From Corallococcus macrosporus (GTDB taxonomy: Bacteria; Myxococcota; Myxococcia; Myxococcales; Myxococcaceae): DNA of 64,000 nt. Position 1 is the stretch's first letter; each line of letters begins with the position of its first letter. The DNA lies in assembly GCF_017302985.1 (NCBI RefSeq), contig NZ_JAFIMU010000007.1, positions 1,984,001 to 2,048,000 of the forward strand, given 5' to 3'. Made by a program: the position numbers and the translations under genes. The notes under the pieces are model-generated. The model saw nothing but the letters and a program-made list of their open reading frames with translations, did not search any database and was not told the origin of the DNA. Shown piece by piece: positions 36,387-47,973 of the stretch.

Positions 36387-38072
36387 ATGCACCAGAATCC
36401 TGGTTGTCCCCACCCGACCCGTGGGGCCTCTCCGCGTCTTTTCCTCCCCATCAACGCCCTGCTGGTATCCGTACTGCTGGCCCTTTCCTCCGGCTGTGAC
36501 GACTCCAAGCCCGACGGGACGGACGACTGTCCGAACCCGTCCGCCGGCTGCGGCCTGCAGGACGCTGGGACTCCAGACGCGGGCAACTTTGACGCTGGAA
36601 ACCCAGACGCGGGCAACCCTGACGCCGGCAACCCTGACGCCGGCAACCCTGATGCCGGCAGCCCAGACGCGGGCAACCCTGATGCCGGCAACCCTGATGC
36701 TTGCAACCCCGACGGCGGAGGGCCCCTGCCTACAGCCCCCACGCTGATCGACAGCTCGCAGTCCGCCACCCAGGCAGTGGCCTGGCAGACGGTCACCTTC
36801 CACGTCACCGGGAAGGATGACCAGGCGTGCCCGCTTCAGTTCACCTGGGACGTCAGCGCGGGAACCCTGGGGAGTCCGGTGAACTCCGCCACGACGAGTG
36901 ACGTGACGTGGACGGCACCGCAATGCGTGCTCTGGGGCTCCGAGGTCACCCTCACCCTGACCGTCACGAACAATGCCCGGCTCTCCACCTCCAGGTCATT
37001 CACGGTATCCGTCCCGCAGTGCCGGGGCCCCGTGCTCTCCGCGGCGGGCGTCCACTCGCTGGCCGTGCGCGGCAAGGGCACCGTCTGGGCCTGGGGGAGC
37101 AACAGCTCCGGCCAGCTCGGCGACGGGACGTATGCAGGCCACCTCGTCCCCGCGCAGGTGCCGGGGTTCACCCACGCCACGTCCGTAGCCGCCGGCGCCG
37201 CCCACTCGCTGGCCTTGCGCGACGACGGCACCGTCTGGGCCTGGGGGAACAATGGAAGCGGCCAGCTCGGCGACGGGACGACGACCGACCGGAATACCCC
37301 CGTGCAGGTGCCCGGGCTGACCGGGGTCATCGCCGTGGACACGGACGGTAGCCACTCGCTGGCCCTGCTGAGCGACGGCACCGTCCGGGCCTGGGGGAAC
37401 AATGGAAGGGGCCAGCTCGGCGACGGGACGACAACCGGCCGTCTCACCCCGGTGCGGGTCCCTGACTTGACCCACATCACCGCGATCTCCGCGGGCAATG
37501 CTCACACGCTGGCGCTGCGCGACGACGGCACCGTCTGGGCCTGGGGCTTCAACTTCCACGGTGAGCTCGGCGACGGGACGACGACCGACCGGAATACCCC
37601 CGTGCAGGTGACCGGGCTGACCGGCGTCATCGCCGTGGACGCGGGCGACTCCCATTCGCTGGCCTTGCGCGCCGACGGCACCGTCTGGGCCTGGGGGTGG
37701 AACGTGAACGGGGAGGTCGGTGATGGGACTGGCACCCAGCGAGAGAGCCCCGTGCAGGTGACCGGGGTCTCGGGTGCCATCGCCGTGACCGCGGGATCCG
37801 AGCGGTATTCGCTGGCCCTGCTGAGCGACGGCACCGTCCGGGCCTGGGGGAACAACAGGTTCAGCCAGCTCGGCGACGGGACGACGACCGACCGGAATAC
37901 CCCCGTGCAGGTGCCCGGGCTGACCGGCGGCGTCGCCGTGAACGCGGGCGGTATCCATTCGCTCGTCCTGCGTAACGACCAGACAGTGTGGGCCTGGGGG
38001 TGGAACAGCGATGGCCGGCTCGGCGATGGGACCATGTCTGGCAAAGGTCCCGTCAAGGTCTCCCTGCCGTGA
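36387..38072 (+). CDS. RCC1-repeat lipoprotein
   Basis: 561 residues. Lipoprotein signal ending ALSSGC (Cys 28 counted from this ATG), then a low-complexity DAGNP repeat, an Ig-like domain (FTWDVSAGTLGSPVNSATTSDVTW...), and seven RCC1 repeats of about 51 residues (HSLALRDDGTVWAWGNNGSGQLGDGT...). RCC1 propellers bind proteins; in bacteria such lipoproteins are surface-exposed or secreted. The ATG 36387 gives a good signal peptide but only a weak ribosome site; longer in-frame starts lack one. Confidence 0.88.
   Translation: MHQNPGCPHPTRGASPRLFLPINALLVSVLLALSSGCDDSKPDGTDDCPNPSAGCGLQDAGTPDAGNFDAGNPDAGNPDAGNPDAGNPDAGSPDAGNPDAGNPDACNPDGGGPLPTAPTLIDSSQSATQAVAWQTVTFHVTGKDDQACPLQFTWDVSAGTLGSPVNSATTSDVTWTAPQCVLWGSEVTLTLTVTNNARLSTSRSFTVSVPQCRGPVLSAAGVHSLAVRGKGTVWAWGSNSSGQLGDGTYAGHLVPAQVPGFTHATSVAAGAAHSLALRDDGTVWAWGNNGSGQLGDGTTTDRNTPVQVPGLTGVIAVDTDGSHSLALLSDGTVRAWGNNGRGQLGDGTTTGRLTPVRVPDLTHITAISAGNAHTLALRDDGTVWAWGFNFHGELGDGTTTDRNTPVQVTGLTGVIAVDAGDSHSLALRADGTVWAWGWNVNGEVGDGTGTQRESPVQVTGVSGAIAVTAGSERYSLALLSDGTVRAWGNNRFSQLGDGTTTDRNTPVQVPGLTGGVAVNAGGIHSLVLRNDQTVWAWGWNSDGRLGDGTMSGKGPVKVSLP
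36561..36713 (+). repeat. Asp-Ala-Gly-Asn-Pro minisatellite in the RCC1 lipoprotein
   Basis: About ten consecutive 15-base units encoding DAGxx, most reading DAGNP, with several units identical at the DNA level (GACGCCGGCAACCCT). It forms a flexible linker after the lipoprotein signal. Length may vary between strains through replication slippage. Confidence 0.8.
37055..38060 (+). repeat. Seven tandem RCC1 repeats of about 153 bp
   Basis: Successive units share long near-identical stretches such as GTCTGGGCCTGGGGG and the encoded DGTTTDRNTPVQV. Units at about 37205, 37355, 37505, 37655, 37805 and 37955 line up. The similarity at the DNA level suggests recent duplication or gene conversion. 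Confidence 0.75.
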
Positions 38073-38118
38073 CACCCCATGCGCCCAGCGAATCCCGTCC
38101 CGGGTAGGCTCGCGCGCC

Positions 38119-39666
38119 ATGCCGGCCTCCCTGCTTGAAGTGTTCCTGGACCATGCCCGTCGTGAGCCCGCGCGTCCGCTGCTCTCCTTCGAGGGCAAGC
38201 GCTACTCGCGGGGCCAGTTGGCGGACGCTGTCACCGCGTTCGCCCGGGGACTCAAGGCCCGGGGGCTGGCTCCCGGTGAGCGCGTCGCCCTCTTCCTGGA
38301 GAACAGCGACGCGTTCGTCGTCACGTGGCTGGGCGTCCAGGCCTCGGGCTGCGTCGCCGTGCTCGTCAACACCGCTTACCGCCAGGTGGAGCTGGCCCAC
38401 ATCCTCTCCGACGCGGAGGTGAAGGTCTGCGTCACCGGGACCTCGGGTGCCTCGGAGCTGGCTCCGCTTCGCGAACAGCTTCCTTCGCTGCAATGGCTCA
38501 TCACCGTGGAGCCGCCTCCCACGGACCTCCCCGCGTCACTTCCCACCGTCGCCTTCGATGACATCCTGGCGCAGGGCTCTGCCTCCCGCGTGGAGCTGCC
38601 GCTGCCTCGCTCGGAGGACCTGGCCGTGCTGGGCTACACGTCCGGCACCACCGGCCGCTCCAAGGGCGCCATGCTCCAGCACCGGCAGCTGCTCGCCAAC
38701 GTGCGCGCCGTTACCGAAGCGTGGCGCTGGACGGACGCGGACCGGCTGCTGCTCACCCTGCCGCTGTTCCACACGCACGGCCTCATGGTGGGCCTCCACG
38801 GCACCCTGTTCACCGGCGCCAGCGTGGACCTGCGCCGCCGCTTCGTCGCCTCCGAAGCCCTCACCGCCCTGCACGACGACGCGTCCCTCACCCTCTTCTT
38901 CGGCGTGCCCACCATGTACGGCCGCCTCCTGGAGGAGTCCCGCCGCACCGGCGTCACGCCGCATCCCCTGCGCCTGTGGGTCTCCGGCTCCGCCCCCCTG
39001 AGCCCCCAGTTGTGCCTGGACATCGAGGCGCGCTTCGGCGCCCGCATCCTGGAGCGCTACGGCATGACCGAGACGCTCATGAACACCACCCAGCCCTACG
39101 ACGGCGAGCGCCGCCCCGGCACCGTGGGCATGCCCTTCCCCGGCCAGGAGGCCCGCGTCGTGGACGTGCGCTCCCGCAAGCCCCTGCCTCGCGGCGAGAC
39201 GGGCGAAATCGAGGTCCGCGGCCCCCACGTCTTCACCGGCTACTGGCGCCGCCCGGACGCCACCGCCGAGGCCTTCGACGCCGACGGCTGGTTCCGCACC
39301 GGCGACCTGGGCGAGTGGGACCCCGACGGATTCCTGCGCATCACCGGCCGGGCCCGGGAGCTCATCATCAGCGGTGGCTTCAACATCTACCCCCGCGAAG
39401 TCGAAGAGGTCCTCACCGCGCACCCCGCCGTCGCGGAGGCCGCCGTGCTGGGCCTGCCCGATCCGGACTTCGGCGAGCAGGTCGTCGCCGTCATCGTCCC
39501 CCACCCCGGCGCTCCCACCGACGCCCAGGCCCTGGTGGACTGGTGCCGGGAGCGGCTGGCCGCCTTCAAGAAGCCGCGCCGCGTCGTCTTCACCGACGCC
39601 CTGCCCCGCAACGCGCTCGGAAAGGTGCAGAAACACGTCCTCAAGGAGCGCCTGGCCGCCTCCTAG
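38119..39666 (+). CDS. AMP-dependent acyl-CoA synthetase
   Basis: 515 residues. YTSGTTGRSKGAM (ATP loop), YGMTETLMNTTQPY, GWFRTGDLGEWD, GRARELIISGGFNIYPREVEEVL and the C-terminal catalytic Lys block LPRNALGKVQKH. These define the ANL family. The layout and length resemble malonyl-CoA synthetases (MatB) and short/medium acyl-CoA ligases, but the acyl-binding residues cannot be read off. It converts an acid, ATP and CoA to an acyl-CoA. ATG 38119 begins shortly after the RCC1 gene; no partner gene is clear. Confidence 0.9.
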   Translation: MPASLLEVFLDHARREPARPLLSFEGKRYSRGQLADAVTAFARGLKARGLAPGERVALFLENSDAFVVTWLGVQASGCVAVLVNTAYRQVELAHILSDAEVKVCVTGTSGASELAPLREQLPSLQWLITVEPPPTDLPASLPTVAFDDILAQGSASRVELPLPRSEDLAVLGYTSGTTGRSKGAMLQHRQLLANVRAVTEAWRWTDADRLLLTLPLFHTHGLMVGLHGTLFTGASVDLRRRFVASEALTALHDDASLTLFFGVPTMYGRLLEESRRTGVTPHPLRLWVSGSAPLSPQLCLDIEARFGARILERYGMTETLMNTTQPYDGERRPGTVGMPFPGQEARVVDVRSRKPLPRGETGEIEVRGPHVFTGYWRRPDATAEAFDADGWFRTGDLGEWDPDGFLRITGRARELIISGGFNIYPREVEEVLTAHPAVAEAAVLGLPDPDFGEQVVAVIVPHPGAPTDAQALVDWCRERLAAFKKPRRVVFTDALPRNALGKVQKHVLKERLAAS

Positions 39667-39864
39667 AACACCTCGGCCGCCATCCACCCAACAGAACCCA
39701 CATCGTCCACTGGCCGAAATCGCGGGCGGACCTACCTTCTGCGGCAAGAGAAACCGGAGCCTCCGCGTGAAGTCCCACCCAGCCCGCATCCTGACCGACA
39801 TACCCCTGGCCCCCAGGGCCGAGGGAGCACCGTCCGGCGTGCGCGCGGTCGAGGTGGTCCACGC

Positions 39865-40233
39865 ATGAAGCGGTTGCTCATCGTCGACGACGAGCTCGCC
39901 ATCGTGGAGGCGCTCGAGGACATCCTGTCGCTGGAGGGCTACGACATCGTCACCGCCTACAACGGTGACGAGGGGCTCCAGCGGCTCCTGGCCTCGAAGC
40001 CGGACCTGGTGCTCCTGGACCTGATGATGCCGGTGATGGACGGCGGAGAGCTGCTGCGCCGCATCCGCGCCCACCCGGACCTGCAGGACCTGCCCGTGGT
40101 GGTGATGAGCGCGGGCCGCCTCACGGACGAGGAGCGCCGCGCCAGTTCGCACTTCCTCGCCAAGCCCTTCGAGCTGGACGACCTCCTGGGCACCATCGCG
40201 AAGCAGCTGCCCGCCGAAGGGGCACGCGTGTAG
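39865..40233 (+). CDS. Single-domain response regulator
   Basis: 122 residues, a receiver domain only: acidic pair in LLIVDDELAI, phosphoacceptor Asp52 in LVLLDLMMPVMDGGELL, Ser/Thr in VVVMSAG and Lys in FLAKPFELDDLL. Such orphan receivers act in phosphorelays or bind partner proteins. Preceded by about 200 bases without a gene after the acyl-CoA synthetase. Its kinase cannot be identified from the window. Confidence 0.93.
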   Translation: MKRLLIVDDELAIVEALEDILSLEGYDIVTAYNGDEGLQRLLASKPDLVLLDLMMPVMDGGELLRRIRAHPDLQDLPVVVMSAGRLTDEERRASSHFLAKPFELDDLLGTIAKQLPAEGARV

Positions 40234-40236
40234 CGC

Positions 40237-40788
40237 TCAGCCCGGCGTCGCGCGGAAGAGGATGTCCCGGTAGTACTGCAGCTCGCTGATGCTGGAGCGC
40301 AGGTCCGCGAGCGCGGTGTGCCCGCTGGCCGGCTTGCGCGGCTCCACCAGCGCCGGGTACCAGGCGCGCACCAGCACCTTGAGGCTGGTCACGTCCACCA
40401 TGCGGTAGTGCAGGTAGCGGTCCACCATGGGCATGTGGTCGATGAGGAAGCGCCGGTCCGTGTGGATGGAGTTGCCCGCGAGGATGCCCTCGCCCAGGTC
40501 GCAGTACTCCGCGATGAAGGACGTCACCTCGCGCTCCGCCACGCGCAGGGACGTGTTGGACGCGCGCACCTTCTCCAGCAGGCCGTTCTTCGTGTGCATC
40601 TCGCGCACGACGGGCTCCATGCGCTGGAGCATCTCCTCGGGCTGCCAGATGACGCGCTCGAACTCGCCCAGGGGGCGCAGGTCCGGGCCGGTGACGATGA
40701 CGCCCACCTCGATGATGCCGCAGGTGTTCGGATCCAGGCCCGTCATCTCCAGGTCGAGCCACACCAGGCGCGTGTCACGGGAAGCCAT
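40237..40788 (-). CDS. orn: Oligoribonuclease
   Basis: 183 residues. DEDDh exonuclease: WLDLEMTGLDP (Asp12, Glu14), AGNSIHTDRRFL (Asp in the second block), HTALADLRSSI with the terminal His and Asp. It degrades 2-5-nt RNAs to mononucleotides at the end of mRNA turnover and pGpG removal. ATG 40788. Located 64 bases after the stop of the hydrolase-OsmC gene in the same direction. Confidence 0.95.
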   Translation of the reverse strand: MASRDTRLVWLDLEMTGLDPNTCGIIEVGVIVTGPDLRPLGEFERVIWQPEEMLQRMEPVVREMHTKNGLLEKVRASNTSLRVAEREVTSFIAEYCDLGEGILAGNSIHTDRRFLIDHMPMVDRYLHYRMVDVTSLKVLVRAWYPALVEPRKPASGHTALADLRSSISELQYYRDILFRATPG

Positions 40789-40852
40789 GTCCGAAGAATC
40801 CTTGTCGAGAGAGGAGGAAACGTCCCTATAGCAGCCCGGGGCCTCCGTGCAC

Positions 40853-42055
40853 TCACTCCGTGGACGAATCGTCCCGCCGCGTCCGCACGTCCACCTTGGA
40901 TTCGAGCGTCCGGTGCACCGGGCACAGGTCCGCGATGCGCAGCAGCGTCGCGCGCTGCTCCTCCGTCAGGGGCCCCTCCAGCCGGACGAGCCGCTCCAGC
41001 CGGTCCACGCGCCCCACCCGCGACTCGCACTCCGCGCCGTCCTTCGCGTGCACCTTGTCGTGCGACAGGCGCACCCGCACCCGGGTGAGGGGCCAACCCT
41101 GACGGTCCGCGTACATGCGCACCGTCATGGACGTGCACGCGCCCAGCGCCGCCGCCAGCAGGCCGTACGGCGTGGGTCCGGAGTCCTGTCCGCCCAGCGC
41201 CAGCGGCTCGTCCGCGCGCAGCCAGTGCGGCCCCACGCGGACGTCCTGGGCCAGCCCGCCCTCGGACGCCTCGCGCACCTCCACCTGTCCCTCCGGCAGG
41301 GGCTTCGCGCGCTCGCGCAGCGGCGCCACGTGCCGCACGGCCCACGGGCCCAGCAGGTCCGCCGCGAAGGCCGCGTCCGCCGGGTGGGAGAGGAAGTGGT
41401 CCGCCCCGTCCAGCACCACCAGGCTCGCGGGCCGCCGCGCGGATGCCGCCAGCCGGCGCGCGTTGTCCAGGCCCACGTAGCGGTCCTCCGGCGCGTGCAG
41501 CACCAGCAGCGCGCCCGGGAACGCGCCCAGCGCACCCGACACCGCGCTGGCTTCGATGGCGGCGAGGAACTCGCGCTTCAGCTTCAGCCGGCCGGGCTTC
41601 AGGTCCAGTTCCCCCTCCCCGGCCTCGCGCTGCTTGGGGGACAGGAGCGCGAGCACGTCCTTCGCGCCCGCGGGGGCGTTCACCAGCGCGACGGCCGCCA
41701 CGTCCGGCAGCCGGGGCAGCGCCGCCGCCACCGCCGTGCCGCCCAGGCTGTGTCCCACGAGCAGCCGGGGCACGGGCGCACGAGCGGAGAGCCACGCCGA
41801 CGCGGCCACCACCGTGTCCACGCTGGGGAGCGTGTCCGGGTGCCCGGCCGTCGCGATGCCGGCGGGGACCTCCGTGAAGTCCAGCCGCAGCACGGAGAAG
41901 CCCCGCGACACCAGCGCGCGCGCCAGCGCCTCCGGCCCGGGCGAGTGGCCCAGGCACGCGAAGCACGACACCAGCAGCGCGCTCGCCGCGGGCGCGCCGG
42001 GGGGTGACTCCAGCCGCCCCGCGCCGCCGGGGAAATGGACCTGCTGCACGGGCAT
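40853..42055 (-). CDS. Bifunctional alpha/beta hydrolase/OsmC protein
   Basis: 400 residues. Residues 1-250 form an alpha/beta hydrolase with the nucleophile in LLVGHSLGGTAV (Ser103), LHAPEDRYV (Asp region) and GADHFLSHPADA (His). Residues about 270-400 form an OsmC/Ohr-type domain with Cys in GACTSMTVRMYADRQGWPL and Cys in DLCPVHRTLE, the peroxidatic pair of OsmC. Fusions of this kind are known in bacteria. It may couple ester or thioester hydrolysis with peroxide removal. ATG 42053-42055 follows directly on the archease stop. Confidence 0.92.
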   Translation of the reverse strand: MPVQQVHFPGGAGRLESPPGAPAASALLVSCFACLGHSPGPEALARALVSRGFSVLRLDFTEVPAGIATAGHPDTLPSVDTVVAASAWLSARAPVPRLLVGHSLGGTAVAAALPRLPDVAAVALVNAPAGAKDVLALLSPKQREAGEGELDLKPGRLKLKREFLAAIEASAVSGALGAFPGALLVLHAPEDRYVGLDNARRLAASARRPASLVVLDGADHFLSHPADAAFAADLLGPWAVRHVAPLRERAKPLPEGQVEVREASEGGLAQDVRVGPHWLRADEPLALGGQDSGPTPYGLLAAALGACTSMTVRMYADRQGWPLTRVRVRLSHDKVHAKDGAECESRVGRVDRLERLVRLEGPLTEEQRATLLRIADLCPVHRTLESKVDVRTRRDDSSTE

Positions 42056-42511
42056 CTAGAAGTCCACCAGCGCCTCGGCGGTCCACACGCCCTCGGGGCC
42101 CTGGCGCACGGAGACGCCGGTGAGCGACGCGCCCGTCACCGCCACGTTCATGCCGTGCCGGGCCTGTCCCGCGCGCTCGCCGAAGCCGTGGCCGAAGAGG
42201 TTCAGCCCGTCCAGGCGCACCGCGAAGCACTGGAAGCGCATGCGCCGTCCCGCCATCGCGCCCACCACCGCCCGCAGCCAGTCCGCGAGCAGCTCGTCAT
42301 GGTCCGCGGACTGGCAGGCCACCTCCAGCTCCTCGTGCGCCTCCACGCTCCGGGGGTCCGTCACCAGCGCGCACAGCCCCAGCGCCGCCATCTCGAAGGC
42401 CTGCTCCATGGAGCGGCCCACGCCCCGCACCCCGAGCAGCGCATCGTGCGTGAAGTGCTCCCAGTGCGTCCGCGGCGTGTGCTCCTCCGCATGCACGGTT
42501 TCGACGTCCAT
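42056..42511 (-). CDS. Archease
   Basis: 151 residues. WEHFTHDALLGVRGVGRSMEQAFEMAALGLCALV, LEVACQSADHDELLADWLRA and RRMRFQCFAVRLDGLNLFGHGFGE, which are archease blocks including the conserved Asp residues. Archease enhances multiple turnover by the RNA ligase RtcB. No rtcB is visible in the window. The gene is followed at once by the hydrolase-OsmC gene. Confidence 0.87.
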   Translation of the reverse strand: MDVETVHAEEHTPRTHWEHFTHDALLGVRGVGRSMEQAFEMAALGLCALVTDPRSVEAHEELEVACQSADHDELLADWLRAVVGAMAGRRMRFQCFAVRLDGLNLFGHGFGERAGQARHGMNVAVTGASLTGVSVRQGPEGVWTAEALVDF

Positions 42512-42565
42512 ACGTCCTCCTCGTGTCCTCGTCGTTCCCTGCTTCCTGCGCTCCGGCGCTCCCCG

Positions 42566-43252
42566 TCAGAACCACCACCCACCCGCCACGTCCGGCGCCA
42601 CGCTTCCGGTCCTCGCGGGGCCGGCCTCCCGGGCGCGCGTGAGCCAGCGCCGCAGCTCGTCCTGGTTGAGCGCGGGGAAGGCGTCGTAGGCCTCGGAGAC
42701 CTCGCGCAAGCCGGGGTCCAGCGTCAGCGCGTGCACCGCGTCCGCGCGGCCCCGCACCAACTCCAGCGCGCGCGGCGTCGCCACGCCCACCGCCACGACG
42801 CGCTGGCGCACGCCCTGCTGCTTCAGCGCGAGCAGCGCCGCCGCCACGGTGGCGCCCGTCACCATCCCGTCATCCACCAGCAGCACGGTGCAGCCGCGAA
42901 TCTTCGGCGTGAGGCCGCCCCGCAGCTGCCGGGCCTGGCGCTCCACGTCGTCCACCTCGTCGTGCACGAAGCGCTGGAGCGTCTCCCCCGGCAGCTTCGC
43001 CTGGCGCGCGGCCTGGGGGTCCAGGTACAGCCCGCCCCCTTCCGTCACCGCGCCCAGCGTCAGGCGGCTGCCCGGCACGTGCAGCCGGCGCGCGACCCAC
43101 AGGTCCAGGGGCTTGCCCAGCGCCCGGGCCACCTCGTACGCCACGCGCAGCCCCCCGCGCGTCAGCCCCAGCACGCACACGTCCCCGGAGCGGTAGGGCG
43201 TCAGCACCCCCGCGAGCTTCTGTCCCGCCTCCGCCCTGTCCCGGAAACGCAT
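42566..43252 (-). CDS. Phosphoribosyltransferase
   Basis: 228 residues. PRTase family: an N-terminal VLGLTRGGLRVAYEVARALG, then the PRPP loop GCTVLLVDDGMVTGATVAAALLAL, which has the acidic pair and Thr-Gly-x-Thr-like segment. It belongs with the stand-alone PRTases of the COG1926 type. Base substrate unknown. Divergent from the PRPP synthetase gene and 54 bases upstream of the archease. The partners suggest a nucleotide or RNA-repair role. Confidence 0.88.
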   Translation of the reverse strand: MRFRDRAEAGQKLAGVLTPYRSGDVCVLGLTRGGLRVAYEVARALGKPLDLWVARRLHVPGSRLTLGAVTEGGGLYLDPQAARQAKLPGETLQRFVHDEVDDVERQARQLRGGLTPKIRGCTVLLVDDGMVTGATVAAALLALKQQGVRQRVVAVGVATPRALELVRGRADAVHALTLDPGLREVSEAYDAFPALNQDELRRWLTRAREAGPARTGSVAPDVAGGWWF

Positions 43253-43388
43253 CCGTCAGCCTCCATCCCCCCGACAAGGTGCGCGTCCCCCCGGATCGCG
43301 GCGGCGGAGGCTCGGACAGTGGCTCCGCTGGCGGGATGCCCGGGAGGCCAGGGCACCGCGAGCGGGACCCGCGCTAGGGTGTGCACCC

Positions 43389-44300
43389 ATGACGCCATTC
43401 GCCCTCGTCGTCGGCAGTGCCAGTCCCCACCTCGGCCGTGCGCTCGCCCAGGCGTCCGGCGCGGCCCCCGTGGGGGTGAAGCAGGAGCGCTTCCCGGATG
43501 GAGAACTGCACATCGAGGTGCCCCCGGAGGAGGTGCGCGGCCGCCGCGTCGTCCTCCTCCAGTCCTCCACCCCGCCCGTGGGGGAGCACCTGCTGGAATT
43601 GCTGCTGCTCGCGGACGCGTGCTGGCGGGCGGGCGCGGCGTCGATGGAGGCGGTGATTCCGTACGTCGGCTACGCGCGCCAGGACCGGCGGGCCCGGGCC
43701 GGTGAGCCCCTGGGTGGCCGGCTGGTGGCCGACCTGTTGTCCCATGGACGCTTCACGCGCGTGTTCACCGTGGACCTGCACAACCCGGCCCTGGAGGGCT
43801 GCTTCGGCGCCCCGCTGGAGCACCTGTCCGCGCTGCCGCTCCTGGCGGAGGCGCTGCGCCCCCACGTCACCGACACGTCCGTGGTGGTGGCGCCGGACCT
43901 GGGCGCGGTGAAGCGGGCGGAGGCGCTGGCGAAGCTGCTCGGCCGCCCGTGGGCGGTGGTGCACAAGGCGCGGCTGAGCGGCAACGACGTGGAGACGCTG
44001 GGCCTGCTGGGCCAGGTGCGCGGCATGCGCCCCATCCTGGTGGACGACATGATCTCCACCGGCGGCACGCTGGCCGCGGCGGCGAAGGAGCTGAAGGGCG
44101 AGGGGTGCGTGGATGACTTCATCCTCGCCACCACGCACGCCCTGCTGGTGGGCCCCGCGCTGGAGCGCCTGCACGGCGTGCCGGTGAAGCGGCTGGTCAG
44201 CACGGACAGTGTGGAGCCGCGCCAGGGCCTGCCCTTCCCCCACCAGGTGGTGACGCTGGCCCCGCTGCTCTTGCGCGCACTGCGGCCCGACGCGCGTTAG
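43389..44300 (+). CDS. prs: Ribose-phosphate pyrophosphokinase (PRPP synthetase)
   Basis: 303 residues. RFPDGELHIEV, YVGYARQDRRARAGEPLGGRLVADLL, FTVDLHNPALEGCF, VVAPDLGAVKRAEALAKLLG and the PRPP loop ILVDDMISTGGTLAAAAKEL. It forms PRPP from ribose 5-phosphate and ATP. The length is slightly short for the classical enzyme, and it may not be the only copy in the genome. ATG 43389. The next gene starts eleven bases later. Confidence 0.9.
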   Translation: MTPFALVVGSASPHLGRALAQASGAAPVGVKQERFPDGELHIEVPPEEVRGRRVVLLQSSTPPVGEHLLELLLLADACWRAGAASMEAVIPYVGYARQDRRARAGEPLGGRLVADLLSHGRFTRVFTVDLHNPALEGCFGAPLEHLSALPLLAEALRPHVTDTSVVVAPDLGAVKRAEALAKLLGRPWAVVHKARLSGNDVETLGLLGQVRGMRPILVDDMISTGGTLAAAAKELKGEGCVDDFILATTHALLVGPALERLHGVPVKRLVSTDSVEPRQGLPFPHQVVTLAPLLLRALRPDAR

Positions 44301-44311
44301 GCTGCCCGGCC

Positions 44312-45064
44312 ATGTCCGACACGCTTCTGACGCAGCTCGACGCCGGAGTCTTCTCCGTCACCTTCAACCGGCCGGAGAAGAAGAACGCCTTCACCCACGC
44401 CATGTACGAGGCCGCCACCGCCGCCCTCCAGGAGGCGGAGCGCCGCGACGACGTGCGGGTGGTGCTCCTGTCCGGCGCGGGTGGCGCGTTCACGGCGGGC
44501 AACGACATCGGCGACTTCCTGGAGCACCCGCCCACGGGCGAGGACAGCGCGGTGTTCCGCTACCTGCGCGCGCTGGCGGGCATGGCCAAGCCGGTGCTCG
44601 CGGCGGTGGAGGGCGCGGCGGTGGGCATCGGCACGACGATGCTCCTGCACTGCGACTACGTGGTGGCCGGGGAGAAGGCGCGCTTCAGCATGCCCTTCGT
44701 CAACCTGGGCCTGTGCGCGGAGGGCGCCAGCAGCCTGCTGCTCCCGCGCGCGGCGGGCTTCGCGCTGGCGTCGGAGCTGCTGCTCTTCGGAGACCCGTTC
44801 GACGCGGCCACCGCGCTGCGCGCCGGCATCATCAACAAGGCCGTGCCGGAGGCGCAGCTGAAGGAGGTCGCCACCGAGCGCGCCCGCGCCCTGGCCCAGC
44901 GTCCCGCCCAGGCGCTCAAGGTGACCAAGGCGCTCATCCGCGGCCCGCAGCGGGAGCAGGTGGAGGCCGCCCTCAAGCGCGAGGGCGCCGAGTTCGTCCA
45001 GCGCCTCGCCTCCGACGAGGCGAAGGAAGCCTTCATGTCCTTCATGTCGCGCGGCCGGAAGTAG
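44312..45064 (+). CDS. Enoyl-CoA hydratase/isomerase family protein
   Basis: 250 residues. Crotonase fold: FNRPEKKNAFTHAMYEAATAAL, the oxyanion-hole stretch GGAFTAGNDIGDFL, and VEGAAVGIGTTMLLHCDYVVAGEKARFSMPFVNLGLCAEGASSLLLPR. The reaction may be hydration or double-bond shift of an acyl-CoA; catalytic Glu positions cannot be assigned with certainty. Starts eleven bases after the PRPP synthetase stop. Confidence 0.9.
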   Translation: MSDTLLTQLDAGVFSVTFNRPEKKNAFTHAMYEAATAALQEAERRDDVRVVLLSGAGGAFTAGNDIGDFLEHPPTGEDSAVFRYLRALAGMAKPVLAAVEGAAVGIGTTMLLHCDYVVAGEKARFSMPFVNLGLCAEGASSLLLPRAAGFALASELLLFGDPFDAATALRAGIINKAVPEAQLKEVATERARALAQRPAQALKVTKALIRGPQREQVEAALKREGAEFVQRLASDEAKEAFMSFMSRGRK

Positions 45065-45096
45065 TCCCGCGCGTTACAGCGACAAGGGCATCACCA

Positions 45097-45127
45097 CCGG
45101 GTCCGCGTGCACGTCACGCGGACCCGG
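45097..45127 (+). terminator. Perfect 12-bp hairpin terminator between convergent genes
   Basis: CCGGGTCCGCGT (45097-45108) pairs perfectly with ACGCGGACCCGG (45116-45127) with a 7-base loop. It lies 33 bases past the crotonase stop and 16 bases from the stop of the convergent M1 peptidase gene. A short T-containing run (CGTCGTTT) follows on the plus strand. Confidence 0.75.
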
Positions 45128-45142
45128 CGTCGTTTCATGCGC

Positions 45143-47890
<2,748 letters not shown>

Positions 47891-47973
47891 GGCCGCGCAG
47901 TGTGGACCAGAGCGGCCGGGCAGGGTAGCGACGAGCGTGCGACGCGTGGCCTTGCTGTCAGGTCGTGTTCGCG

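Noticed and set aside
36561..38060. Tandem repeats as a CRISPR array
   Set aside because: The repeats are coding, in frame and without unique spacers; they are protein repeats.
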